From NCBI GenBank assembly GCA_963576475.1, contig OY754968.1:12201607-12265606 (forward strand): a stretch of 64,000 nt of DNA, read 5' to 3'. Numbering within the stretch: the stretch's first letter is position 1; every line of letters begins with the position of its first letter. This document shows positions 52,620-62,199 of this stretch, piece after piece. Source of the stretch: Molanna angustata (Eukaryota; Arthropoda; Insecta; Trichoptera; Molannidae). The notes beneath the pieces are model-generated. The model made no database searches, was not told the origin of the DNA, and was given only the letters and a program-made list of their open reading frames with translations. A program made the translations under genes and the position numbers.

Positions 52620-53000
52620 TTTTATATAAAATTAAATTAACTAGTTGGGGTGTTTCGGCTTTTTTCGATAAAAATATTTGAAATTTATCATAAAAAAAAT
52701 ATTTTTCTTAATAAAAAATGTTTGAGAAACCCCGGAAATTTTTTGAAAAAACCAATTTGAGATTTTGTATTTTTCTATGTTTATACAAATTTTCAGCATT
52801 CTAGCTTTTATGGTTTCTGAGATATTTGGAAAAATAAACCAAAATTTCAAAAAGTGATAACCCCCGACTGAAAGTTTAAAAGTTTTGTAGGCCTATAACT
52901 GTTTATATATTCTGAAATTTTGGTCTCTGTAAATTGAGCGGATCAAAAGTTATAAGGGGGGGGGGGGGGGACATACAGACACACAAAACTCACATAAAAT
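52620..53000 (-). repeat. Dispersed repeat M, minus copy
   Basis: Inverted match to 9895-10150: AAAAGTTTTGTAG, CTGAAATTTTGG, TCAAAAGTTATAAGG and the ACAGACACACA end, with a 15-G run (52956-52970) where the other copy has CCCCCC. It is longer on the far side (ATTTTCAGCATTCTAGCTTT, TATGGTTTCTGAGATATTTG). Confidence 0.6.
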
Positions 53001-53187
53001 GTTCTACTCCGAATTTTGAGTAAATCCATGTATGGGAACATATATGCTGCGAGGCATCTAGTTGGTGTATTAGCATGCAAAAAGTCCACTACGCCATACA
53101 AAATGTTCCTTCGTACACGCATCTTGGCTAAATAATGTTGATTCATTCAGAGAATTGAATTCTCATGAACGAATCGATAGTTGGATA

Positions 53188-53580
53188 ACTAGTTGCATAT
53201 ATTTATTTATTTATTTATTTATTTAATATTGTTTCTCGGGCAACTAACAGGTGCTATGTCAAATATTATTTAACACGCACCCAATAACAAGTTGCCACAT
53301 TCTGGAGACTTACGATATTAATCGTCTCACAGATCCAGACTGAAAACACAATTCAAAACTGTGTCTCCACCGGGAATCGAACCCGGGACCTTTGGCTCAG
53401 CAGTCAGATATCTAACCAACTGAGCCACGAAGGCCGACAAATATATGTAACACATGAGATCCAACTGTCGATGGCGATATAATGTAGCTAAAGTTGAAAA
53501 ATACATACCTAACTCTAAACCCTTAAATCCAAATTATTGAATATTTAAAGCTATTTTATTTTGTATAAAAAATATGTTAT
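53188..53580. repeat. CTAG-terminated repeat, copy 3, split by a SINE
   Basis: ACTAGTTGCATATA lies left of the SINE and ATATATGTAACACATGAGAT, CCAACTGTCGATGGCGAT to the right. The two parts join into the same repeat as copies 1 and 2 when the SINE and its duplication are removed. Confidence 0.6.
53202..53440 (-). repeat. tRNA-derived SINE Z, full-length reference copy
   Basis: On the minus strand it starts GTCGGCCTTCGTGGCTCAGT (A box TGGCTCAGTTGG), has B box GGGTTCGATTCCC, then GGTGGAGACACAGTTTTGAA, CAGTCTGGATCTGTGAGACG, CTCCAGAATGTGGCAACTTG, TTGGGTGCGTGTTAAATAAT, ending GTTGCCCGAGAAACAATATT and (AAAT)n. The 5-bp repeat ATATA flanks it (53197-53201, 53441-53445). It is transcribed by polymerase III and copied by a partner LINE; the tail type fits CR1/jockey-like or RTE partners. 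Confidence 0.85.
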
Positions 53581-53723
53581 TCATTTTAGTCTAAGAGATA
53601 GCAACGTCAAAAAACAATTCATTTGCTAATGGCTGCTATTTGATATTTCCTTCCGTATTGAATGTATGTAGGTATGTATGTATGAAAAAGGTGTGTCTGG
53701 CACCTGGGAGTGGTTGCGTTTAT

Positions 53724-54005
53724 CAGTGCGCATTCCCGTTCTATATATGAAAATTGCAGATTATCATTTATATCTTGGCAAGGCCCTATTGTGCTCTTAT
53801 ACCATCCATATGATTACAATGAAACTTGGTGATTTGTTAAGCGCACACCCGGAAAGATCCTGAATTTTTTTATATATTTGTTTTTACATATTTCAGTGAG
53901 TAGGTACATATTTCACATACTGACGGATTTTATATGTACAAATAACATACAAGTACAAATTATATTGAAATCTGCAATTTTCACACGCAAAGAGGATGCG
54001 CACTG
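53724..54005. mobile_element. CAGTG-ended foldback MITE (hAT-like)
   Basis: The left arm CAGTGCGCATTCCCG..GAAAATTGCAGATT is mirrored at the right end (AATCTGCAATTTTC..GGATGCGCACTG). About 40-bp imperfect arms bound a 282-bp element. CAGTG termini are typical of hAT elements. I find no 8-bp duplication, so the superfamily is only suggested. The open frame inside has no known match. Confidence 0.6.
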
Positions 54006-54112
54006 ATGATACAAATATGTTGTCATTTAATAACTATGATGCAAATATGTTGTCATTTGATAACTATGATACCGCTTATGATGCAAATATGTTGTCATGT
54101 AGTAACTATGAT
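54006..54112 (+). repeat. Tandem repeat, three ~30-bp units
   Basis: Units of ATGCAAATATGTTGTCATTT, GATAACTATG; the third is separated by TACCGCTT. The array abuts the MITE end exactly. Confidence 0.75.
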
Positions 54113-54114
54113 AA

Positions 54115-54420
54115 GTAGAAAAGTTTTCAGTATGATGTCTATTTATAATAAAAACTGACCGATATCAATAATCAGAACTAAAAATTTAAAAACATATTAT
54201 AGATAAATTAAACATAAAAGAATTATTAATATCCTTGTCCTTTCCCAATATTTTTTTTTTGCTATGAAATATTTTCATTGATTCAAATTTTTATCTTTGC
54301 GTAATATATATTTTTCTTATTTTTTGTTTATGCAAGCAATCTTTAAGCTAATGTAGGTATATAATAAAGCTAAAATATATCCCAGTATTTGTACATTATA
54401 AAATGTAGTAATACTTTGTA
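54115..54420. other. No feature recognised
   Basis: AT-rich DNA. Minus-strand frames here run into the antisense of the LINE and are not genes. Confidence 0.4.
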
Positions 54421-54421
54421 T

Positions 54422-55095
54422 TCTGGTTGAATTGCCTAATGGCAAATATGCCCGCCAGTGTACAATATATTTGTTTATACATATGTGTAACGGAGCTCTC
54501 AGACCAGTAATCTCCGATCCAAGCATCTCAAAGGAAGCCAAAATTGCCGTACATAATGCAATTGTAGTGCCCACTTTGATGTATGCCAGTGAAACATGGA
54601 CGTGGCAAAAGACGCATGAGAGTGGAATAAATGCTGTGGAAATGAGATCACTAAGAAGAGTATGTAATAGAACGATATATGATAGAATAAAAAATGAGGA
54701 CATAAGGAGGGAATGCAAGATGAAGAAGAGTATTATAAATAAAATGAAAGTGAATTCCTTGAGGTGGTTTGGACATATTGAAAGAATGAATGATGAACGA
54801 CTGACCAAAAAAATATACATGGGTGTAAGAGATGGAGTGAATAGTAGGGGCCGCCCCAGAAAGGGATGGCATGACCATGTGAATGATATTTTGAAAGAAG
54901 GAAATATAAGAAGTTTGAATAATCGACGAGCATGTATGAGACGATGCATGGATGTAAAGGAAGCTTGGAATGTATGCAAAAATAGAGGAGTATGGCGCTC
55001 GGTTCTCTCTGCTTACCCCGTAAGGGATATGGCGTGATGGTATGTATGTATGTATGTAATACAAAAAGGTAAATAAATAAAATAAATAAATGTAA
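54422..55095 (+). repeat. Family F retroposon split by a LINE insertion
   Basis: 54422-54482 has CTGGTTGAATTGCCTAATGG, CAAATATGCCCGCCAGTGTAC, the family F head. 55057-55095 has AATACAAAAAGGTAAATAAA, TAAAATAAATAAATG, a suitable tail. The family A element sits between them. Confidence 0.5.
54486..55056 (+). pseudogene. Family A (RTE-like) LINE, best-preserved C-terminal copy
   Basis: A 201-codon frame ending at the stop 55035-55037 encodes the RT end (IAVHNAIVVPTLMYASETWT), WQKTHESGINAVEMRSLRRV, CNRTIYDRIKNED, VNSLRWFGHIERMNDERLTK, GRPRKGWHDHVNDILKEG, RRACMRRCMDV and WRSVLSAYPVRDMA. It is followed by TGATGG(TATG)n. No stop or frameshift is present from the truncation point on. RT palm and endonuclease are absent, so it is not autonomous. 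About 75% similar by eye to the copy at 8982. Confidence 0.85.
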
Positions 55096-55099
55096 AGTT

Positions 55100-56035
55100 G
55101 TTTGACTAAATTCTCTTTTCTTCCACATAATGTTCCAATTTTTTTGAGTTATTTTTCTTATGTGTGCTCTCCTTCTAGATATTTTTCTTACAAATCCTTT
55201 AATCTTTGTTTTTCTATAATTTTTCAAATTGATGATTGATTTTTTTTACTATAATATGTATGTAAAAATACTTAAGTTATAAATTATACACTTCGTATTT
55301 TATATAAAAGGTGGTTTACTTTATTGAATGAAACAAGTTTCTTTGAATAATTCTCCACATTTATCTATAAAAATTAAGATTGACATTAAATTTCACGATT
55401 AACATATGACACGGAAGTAAAGTACAGTCATAAACATAGACATCCTTTTAACAAGAAATAATGAAGCACACTGTAATATTATGAACATAATGCATTTCAT
55501 TATAATGTGCTTACATGTGTTATTCAAGTGTTTTATTTGAAATATGTGTATCAAACATAAAACGGTGCGAGTGAACTATAAAGATGTGATAAAATAGTTT
55601 TGTATTTTTAAGAGCACTCACCGAGTCCCCCATTTTTAATCTGTGAAATGTTTACATTTAATCTACGTTCATAATACTGGTCCCCTACAAAAATATTCAT
55701 ACAAAGCTTCTTATCTCTGTGTCATTCTGTTAAGATCGCTTCATAATATCATCACCAACAATACTTACAACATACATTACTGATTGTATCGCGAATCGAG
55801 TGCTAATGTATTAAAAAATTCCAACATCCCTTTTGGTATTTAACTTTATGATAAACAAACAAATCAATCGATATACATTAATTCAAAAAATCTAATTAGA
55901 TATTATTTTATGATCCATGTGCTTCTCCGATTTTGATTTATCGTCCGTCAGTAAATGGTTTCATGAATGAAATAATTAGGTACATACTAAATCCTTTAAT
56001 TGGGATGTCCTTCGTTCCATCAAAGTTGAAGGCTT
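55100..56035. other. No feature recognised
   Basis: AT-rich DNA, no supported gene or repeat. Confidence 0.4.
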
Positions 56036-56039
56036 TTTC

Positions 56040-56400
56040 TTCTTCTTCGTGTCATATCAGGTCCCCCTTACGTTGGCGATCACTGCTGTGAAAACATCTC
56101 TATCCGCCGCCGTTAGGAACAATTTGCCGACGTCTCTGATGCCGGTCCACTCACGAATGTTGCGGAGCCATGACCTCTAATGTCTTTCTGTTCCTCAACG
56201 TTCCTCTATTTTGCCCTTATAACCAGTTGGAGCAGCCTATATTTTTTGCCTCGTAGAACATGCCCAAATATGATAACTTTCGTTGCTTACATTTTATTAA
56301 TACTTTCAGAAAAATTCCAGATTTATATATACTGAAGCGATCTCCTCCTCTTGTCCGATATAGTCTCTAATATCGTGGTGTCTATCTGGAAAATACAAAT
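56040..56400 (-). pseudogene. Family D-related LINE, C-terminal fragment
   Basis: The minus strand reads RSWLRNIREWTGIRDVGKLF, LTAADRDVFTAVIANVRGT, stop, then GACACGAAGAAGAAG at its 3' end (56040-56055). Upstream, about 56180-56400, are further relics (KIEETLRNRKTL-like) in broken frames. Compare SWLRDIREWTGF in the copy at 45741. It has diverged enough to be a separate subfamily. Confidence 0.65.
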
Positions 56401-56628
56401 GAAAATTACTATAGTGTAAACAAATTGGCATCCTTTTGCAGATAGTTTTATACATAAATTTATAAGAGTAGGTCATGGAGCCATCTAAATTTGTAAATTA
56501 TGACACAGTGGTGATAAGATGACAAACAAATAATTCGATTGGAAAATTTACAATCGGGGAACTTCATCATTTTTACAATCACAAAACAGTTTACGTTTGT
56601 TTCCTTACAATGTTATTGGTAATTTTTT

Positions 56629-56835
56629 TCTATCATCAGCATCATCAGCGATGGCGCTACAGCCCGGTGTGAGCCTTGGCCTCCTCAAGAAACTGCCTCC
56701 ATCCCGCCCTGTCGACAGCAAGTCTCCTCCAATTTGTCTGTCCGATCGCTCTTACATCGCCCTCGATGTCGTCCAGCCATCTCATCCTAGGTCTCCCTCT
56801 GCTTCTTCTTCCTTCAGGACAGGTGTCCACACTGA
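56629..56835 (-). pseudogene. Family B LINE, C-terminal fragment
   Basis: The minus strand, with one frameshift, gives GRPRMRWLDDIEGDVRAIGQ-like codons, TNWRRLAVDRAGWRQFLEEA, KAHTGL, stop, GCGCCATCGCTGATGATG. It matches the copy at 37058-37310 (WRRILEEARAHTGL). The plus-strand frames here are antisense shadows. Confidence 0.7.
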
Positions 56836-56839
56836 AAAA

Positions 56840-57470
56840 AATAATTGTGACGAACGAACTGGCTACCTGCGTTTTTAGCCAAACTTTTGTTATCAGTAAT
56901 AAAAGTTAATCTATTTATGACTGTAGTGTTAAGCTCAGGGTACAAAATATTTTGTAGCACTAAACGAACTGTTTTGTAGTCACTATAGTTCGGTTAATTT
57001 TAACATAACTTTTTTTTCAGTGCAATAATTTCTTTGGGACCCGGCTATCCTCCATTCTACAAACGTGTCCGAGCCAACTTAGACGTTGTATTTTGATGTA
57101 TTGGACAACGTTTGGTTCGCCATACATTATTTCTAGCTCATGGTTAAACCGATCCTATTTTTTTTCTACATGGACCTATAAATTACTTTTTTACGATGCC
57201 AAAAATAATACCAATGTGATTTTCCCTTAAATCTTAATAATAAACATTTCGACTATAATGTAGTAGATATATTTATGTTTTAATCAGTATAACGTTACAC
57301 TTAAATGCAATGTGTGTTGGTCGAAATTAACTCTTTTACCTGTATTAACTGAAATGGTGCAATTACAAGAAGAGAAACTGTGGAGTTCGGTACCTTAACA
57401 ATTGTATGTCCCACGATAAATTGCAGCCATATTTATGGTTGAAGTTAAATCTACAATTATATTTTTACCT
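56840..57470. other. No feature recognised
   Basis: No supported gene. The part from 57020 to 57150 (GGGACCCGGCTATCCTCC, CGTGTCCGAGCCAACTTAGA) may be another antisense LINE relic. Confidence 0.3.
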
Positions 57471-57479
57471 TTTTGAAGA

Positions 57480-57660
57480 AACTTTAGAACAGCCTTATTA
57501 CCCTCCCCCTGCATGCCGTTGTCTGGAGTTCTCTTTCCGTGGTTTCTCTCTCTCTCTCTCTCTCGTCTTCTTCTCTCCTTCTCTACCCCACCTCCGCTGA
57601 CTGCGGACAGACGAGACGATGGGATTTACTGAGGAACTTATTAACCAACTTTAATGAGAA
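57480..57660. other. GC-richer unique island with (TC)n
   Basis: CCCTCCCCCTGCATGCCG, a (TC)10 run (57546-57565), CCACCTCCGCTGACTGCGG, ACAGACGAGACGATGGG. No repeat match. Possibly noncoding regulatory DNA. Confidence 0.3.
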
Positions 57661-57669
57661 CCACCCCAT

Positions 57670-58090
57670 ATAGACCTTTCTCCATTAGCGGATCGTGTCA
57701 AAACACATTTCTATTCCACAATTCTTGATAATACCATTCCATTGTGTTCAAAATCTAATGACGTTTGTAACACACTACAAACTTTCATAAATACATATAT
57801 AGGTACCTATACTAGTTCCGTTTTCAAATTATTTTTAATCAAATTTTGTAATGATTACTTCGTTGTGTTTTCCAGAATTTGCTAGTATGTTGCAAAATTG
57901 ACAATTATTGTCAACAAAACAGCCCAGACAGTATATTTTTCAGTACACAGATGCAAAAGTTACCTGAAAAATATTAAACTAGAAAATTCATTAAAAACTT
58001 ATAAACTAGAAAATTCATTATATAGGCTGTTTTTATTACAGGGGTATCTAAGTCCCACATAGTTGGCCACAATACGTCCGATTCTAAAAC
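57670..58090. other. No feature recognised
   Basis: AT-rich, nothing supported. GTTGGCCACAATACGTCC near 58070 recalls the GGCCACAACCC repeat. Confidence 0.35.
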
Positions 58091-58094
58091 TTTT

Positions 58095-58172
58095 TTAGAA
58101 CGTTCCGGTACGTTCCTATTCCACTTAGTCCAAGTCGATATTCTATAAAGCTGAAAAAAGAACGATTCTATT
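58095..58172. mobile_element. MITE Q, half copy
   Basis: ACGTTCCGGTACGTTCCTAT, TCCACTTAGTCCAAGTCGAT, ATTCTATAAAGCTGAAAAA matches the left half of the foldback element at 28251-28555 in inverted orientation. The second half is absent. Confidence 0.55.
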
Positions 58173-58199
58173 TAGGAAAGTTCTAACTCCAAGTAAGCC

Positions 58200-59045
58200 A
58201 CGCATTAGTTCAATTCCCTATTCTATAACTACATACATTTAAGTCTAATCAACTGTCAAAACTTTCTTTATTTTAGTTCACAACTAATTGTAAGCGTTAT
58301 TGTTATTTTCACAGCAGTTCGGAATATTTCAGTTAAGTTGAAAACATTAGTTGTGTACGGAAAAAAATAAAAATGGATAATTTACATTTTATTTTTTATA
58401 ATTTATGTTGAAAATGTTAGTTTTATTTTTACTAATTTTTTAAATCTTTTGTTAGGTACATTGTTTTTATTTTGTAATTTTACTTTTTTTTATATATCAA
58501 TACTGATTTCTTTTTTTTTTGCTTTGTTTTGTTTTACTTGTGCTACTCTTTCTAGCTCTTACATATACTCACACATACAATATTCCTCCCTGTTTCCCTT
58601 CTTCCTCGTTTCTTACTGACTATCCCGTTTTTTGTTGAATTTTTGTTGCAATTAAAATAAGGAATATATTACATAAAGATATTCAAAGGTGAGTCGATTA
58701 AACTCTTTTTTGCAAAAAAAATGTTTCTTTGTTTTATAAACGTATACTCACCTTTTGAAAAAAAAAACAAGGAATATTAGTGCAGATCAATTAAAATGAT
58801 AGGTTAGACGACATCGTGTCGACATGACATAAAGCATGGCCAAACAGTGCGCAGTACGCATGCGTTGTCTGCGCCTTAGACAATTTTAGTTCAAATTATT
58901 GTCTACGGTGCACTCACTTGTAAATTTTAGTTTTGAGAATAACTTAAGTTACAGAATACGAAATAAAATTCAAATGACCTTAATTCTAAAATATTAGTTC
59001 GTTCCTTTTTTAGTTCCAAAAGTTACTGAATTGGACTATTATACC
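58200..59045. other. Unassigned, with one inverted repeat
   Basis: TTCAAAGGTGAGT and ACTCACCTTTTGAA at 58681-58759 form 13-bp arms around ~50 bp, flanked on each side by an AAGGAATAT word. The rest is AT-rich with no gene. Confidence 0.4.
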
Positions 59046-59050
59046 ACCAG

Positions 59051-59213
59051 GGGGGCTAGTCTTGTCCAGCAGTGAAATCAAAACCTTTTTGATTACAAAG
59101 ATTTAATATTAATCTATTTGATTAATCTTCAATGTATTAATCATATGGCAATATATTAATCATATGGAACTCGTGAGGGTTTTCATTTCACCGTTTTGAC
59201 GGAACTTGCTCCC
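59051..59213. mobile_element. GGGGGCAAG MITE, diverged copy
   Basis: The left end GGGGGCTAGTCTTGTCC..GTGAAATCAAAACC and right end GGTTTTCATTTCACCG..AACTTGCTCCC are inverted copies. The centre has ATTAATCATATGG-type repeats. Flanking triplets are CAG and CAA, so the duplication is not exact here. Confidence 0.65.
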
Positions 59214-59219
59214 CAAGAC

Positions 59220-59600
59220 ATCATCTCCCAGAAGACCTCACAAAATGGAAGGAAAGCTGATACTACGTAGTACGTGGTCCCGAGAGAGCTAAAATTTCAA
59301 AAAAAAGGTTAATGACAGAAAACAAGTGCTAGAAAAATAAGTGTTTTTTTATGTCTATTTGTGAAATATGCTAAATTATCCAAATGTGTAATTTGAACTT
59401 TGAAAGTACCTACCTAAAATAATAATATTTATTTATTTATTCTCAATGTAGGTATTTTCTTGTGGATGGCGATATTTTATTACAAATAGGTAGCTACATT
59501 ACCTATTCTAAAGGGAATGTTTAAGAAACTGGATAAAACCAGATGTATCTACCTAAGTTCTCTTTGGGCGTTGAAGAAAAGCAGTAACTGCTGAAGAAAA
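59220..59600. other. No feature recognised
   Basis: AT-rich spacer. Confidence 0.4.
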
Positions 59601-59639
59601 ACATATAAATGCAAATATTAGAGCCGTCGCGGTGCATAA

Positions 59640-59830
59640 TTTATGTTCCCGAGGAACATTCATTAACACAGAAATGGCATCCATCCCCTCACCTTACCCC
59701 TTCTCCGCTACACAACCCCCACGGACATCCCCCCTCAGCCCCATTCAACCCCCCAGCATCCCACAGACACTACACAGCCGCCGCGCCGGTCAGCCCCCCA
59801 AGAAAATTTATTTCTTTTATAACAAACTTT
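59640..59830. other. C-rich unique island
   Basis: CCCCTCACCTTACCCCTTCT, CCCCACGGACATCCCCCCTC, GCCGCCGCGCCGGTCAGCC, then AAATTTATTTCTTTTATAAC. The proline-rich frames are a composition effect. No repeat match. Possible conserved noncoding DNA. Confidence 0.3.
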
Positions 59831-60067
59831 TCATTTTCATTAAAAGCACTCCAAGATTTATCTGAATACATTATGGGAGATTTCAAATTCAGTTTCAATT
59901 AATTGAAAAATCCTTGTGAAGTATGACAACATTGGTGTAGGTACCTATACGTCAATAAAACTAGCAATACCTACCTTATAAAAGGACTAAAAGAAATAAG
60001 TTTTATAGGTAGGTACCTACATATTCATTTGTAATCGTAATAATTCACCGACGTAAATCCATGCATA

Positions 60068-60550
60068 ATAAAATAAAGCATCTGTCGTACCTGGATGTCT
60101 GAAAAATATGATCTGGAAAAATAAACACATGCGTATTGACAGTAAGGTCAGAATATATAAAACATGTGTGCGACCGATAATGACGTATGCTGTGGAAACG
60201 CGAGCAGATACTGTACGAACCAAGGGGCTCCTAAGGACAACGGAGACGAAGGTCCTAAGGTCAATCACTGGTAAAACTCTCCGAGATCGTGTTCGCAATG
60301 TTCAAATAAGGAAAACATGTGGAATACAGGACATCGTTCGGAGTAGATCCAGAAGAAGGCATTGGAGGGACCACGTAGCCAGGATGGACAGTGATGGGCT
60401 TGCAAATATAGCAGCAAATGAAATTCCTTCCGGCCGCCGCCTGCCCGGTAGACCACCCAAGAGATGGAAGGATAGCTGGACTTCGTCATCCCAGGAGGCA
60501 TAGTTTCTGAAGAACAGACCAACTAGGTCTACTAAACGAAGAAGAAGAAG
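60068..60550 (+). pseudogene. Family E LINE, C-terminal fragment
   Basis: The open frame to 60503 reads WKNKHMRIDSKVRIYKTCVR, PIMTYAVETRADT, LRTTETKVLRSITGKTLRDR, RHWRDHVARMD, IPSGRRLPGRPPKRWKDSW, then a stop and a GGTCTACTAAACGAAGAAG, AAGAAG tail. It is the post-palm end of a non-LTR RT, with the cysteine of QIRKTCGIQD retained. The 13-bp repeat AAATCCATGCATA flanks it exactly (60055-60067 and 60551-60563). No stop or frameshift is evident, so it is young but 5' truncated. Confidence 0.85.
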
Positions 60551-60565
60551 AAATCCATGCATAGG

Positions 60566-60890
60566 TACATGCCATCATACCACGTTCCTCACGGGGTAGG
60601 CAGAGAGAACCGAACGCCACATCTTAACACACATTGTCTTATACATGTCCCTCTGTAGTTCACGTTTCTTACATTTTCATCTTCACACGTTAATCGTTCA
60701 CATGTTCGTGCCATCCTTTTCTTGGACGCCCCCGACCTCTTATTCCGTTCCTGTTACCTTTGTATATTTTCTTCGTCAAACGTTTTTCATTCATTCATCC
60801 CTAGTGGCCAATCCATCTCAATGTGTTTACTTTCATTCTGTTAATTACATCTTTCTTTATCTTTATCGTTCGTAGACTAACGTGTTTACC
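60566..60890 (-). pseudogene. Family A LINE, C-terminal fragment
   Basis: The minus strand carries a decayed version of the 9190-9530 segment: VNTLRWIGH.G.MNE, the KKIYKGNRNGIRGRGRPRK block, WHEHVND, then WRSVLSAYPVRNVV-like codons, with frameshifts and a 40-bp deletion. The 3' end (GTGAGGAACGTGGTATGATGG) is at the left. It abuts the right target repeat of the family E insertion. Confidence 0.7.
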
Positions 60891-61089
60891 TTAACGAGTT
60901 TGATTTTTTTATTTTTGTTTAATATATTCTGTTTCAACTTTTTGAATAGGCACTCGTTGATTATTGTTTTTTTCTAATTTGTAATGCACTTTTGTATGTA
61001 TTTATTTTTAGTGTTAATGTTATTTCTAATTTTGTATGCATTTATCTTTTTTATATGGATTTATTTTTAGTGTTAATGTTATTTCAAAT

Positions 61090-61275
61090 TTTGTTATTTG
61101 TTATCTCTAATGGAATGCTATTTTTGTGTATGTTTTGTTAGTTTGCATTCACTGTTATAAGGATCATTATTTCAAAATGCTTTATCCCCGGCACAAGTTT
61201 TTTTTACCTAGTGGGGCATTGCAGTTATGAATTTTACTTGTCAATTACATATATGTATGAATAAATAAATAAAAA
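61090..61275 (+). repeat. LINE 3' UTR tail
   Basis: It contains TTTATCCCCGGCACAAG, then CCTAGTGGGGCATTGCAG (61178-61222), and ends ATGAATAAATAAATAAA at 61257-61274. The same block occurs inverted at 41793-41836. Confidence 0.55.
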
Positions 61276-61363
61276 TGTTACATTATTTCCTTGTGTCTTC
61301 ATTTCGCACTCTGTCGTACATCGTTCTGGTACAAATTCTTCTAAGCGACCTTCGACTAAAAAA

Positions 61364-61552
61364 TATATATTAGAAGAAGAGGTGTGGGATGACCGAAACT
61401 ACGATGGATGGATGGAGTCGAGAGAGACCTTTAGATAGCCGGTGTGCGGAATTGGAGAGAAAAGGCCATAGGATGCAATGGAGACGATTCCTTGAAGAGG
61501 TCAAGCCCCATCCTGGGCTGTGGAGCCACTAATGATGATGATGATGATGACT
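61364..61552 (+). pseudogene. Family B LINE, 3' terminal fragment
   Basis: In broken frames: RCAELERKGHRMQWRRFLEE, VKPHPGL, then TGGAGCCACTAATGATGATG, ATGATGATG. The W of the penultimate stop region is a TGG where other copies have TAG. The (GAT)n tail marks the 3' end. Confidence 0.6.
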
Positions 61553-61721
61553 TACCGACGTGGTTTTAAATACAAGGTTATTAAAAAAATATATAAAATA
61601 TTTACAATTATTTCAAAATCTATTTTAAAAATTGTAATTTTTATTCATTACCTATAGGTAGCACTAAAACATAGATAGTTAATAATTGTCGTAGAGGGGA
61701 GCGATTCGTTCATACATATAT

Positions 61722-61795
61722 ACCAACCGGGCATCGAACCCAAATTTGCTCTCTGCGCAGCTCACGTGATCTTTCGAGCTATTTGCCGATAAGTA
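61722..61795 (-). repeat. tRNA-like SINE fragment
   Basis: The minus strand reads AAATAGCTCGAAAGATCACG, then GGGTTCGATGCCCGGTTGG, a good B box with a poor A box. The cloverleaf cannot be completed, so a SINE relic is more likely than a tRNA gene. Confidence 0.4.
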
Positions 61796-61804
61796 TACCT
61801 AGGT

Positions 61805-62195
61805 ATTTTATGACATTTTTTTACATCTCAATAGAGACTTAGTTGGAATATTATAGGATAACTGGGAAATCAAGGCACCTACACAGGGTTTACAACCTAT
61901 CAGCGGCTGGTTGACTTGATCACTTTAAGCGCTTGCGCAACGTTCCCCCAATACACCTTTTATTGAGTTTCCTATCAATCCATTTTTCGAAAGGTATTAT
62001 AATCTTTTCGCTTGAGAATAAGCTGAACACCATCGCCATTGATGAAGTGACGAATCTTTCGAGAAATTGATTTGTAAGCAACAAAAATAACAGCCCTTAT
62101 ACATGAGGTGACAATGCTTTTGTAGAAATTTTGAAAATTGATTTCAAACTTTTCAACTTCGTCTGTATTGAGATATTAAAAATTTGTCATAAAAT
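61805..62195. mobile_element. Foldback element P, complete copy
   Basis: The left end ATTTTATGACATTTTTTTAC, ATCTCAATAGAGAC is mirrored at the right (GTCTGTATTGAGATATTAAA, AATTTGTCATAAAAT). 391 bp, non-coding. An interrupted copy is at 13492-14205. Flanking duplications are not clear. Superfamily unknown. Confidence 0.65.
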
Positions 62196-62199
62196 ATCA

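Noticed and set aside
53678..53863. 61-codon frame
   Set aside because: Falls inside the CAGTG-ended MITE and has no recognisable motif.
54317..54979. 220-codon minus-strand open frame
   Set aside because: It is the antisense of the family A LINE ORF2 (54486-55056); its sequence has no domain of its own.
56597..56909. Plus-strand frames of 93 and 77 codons
   Set aside because: Antisense of the family B LINE end at 56629-56835.
59609..59902. Proline-rich frames of 97 and 77 codons
   Set aside because: Produced by a C-rich tract; two overlapping frames look equally protein-like, so neither is supported.
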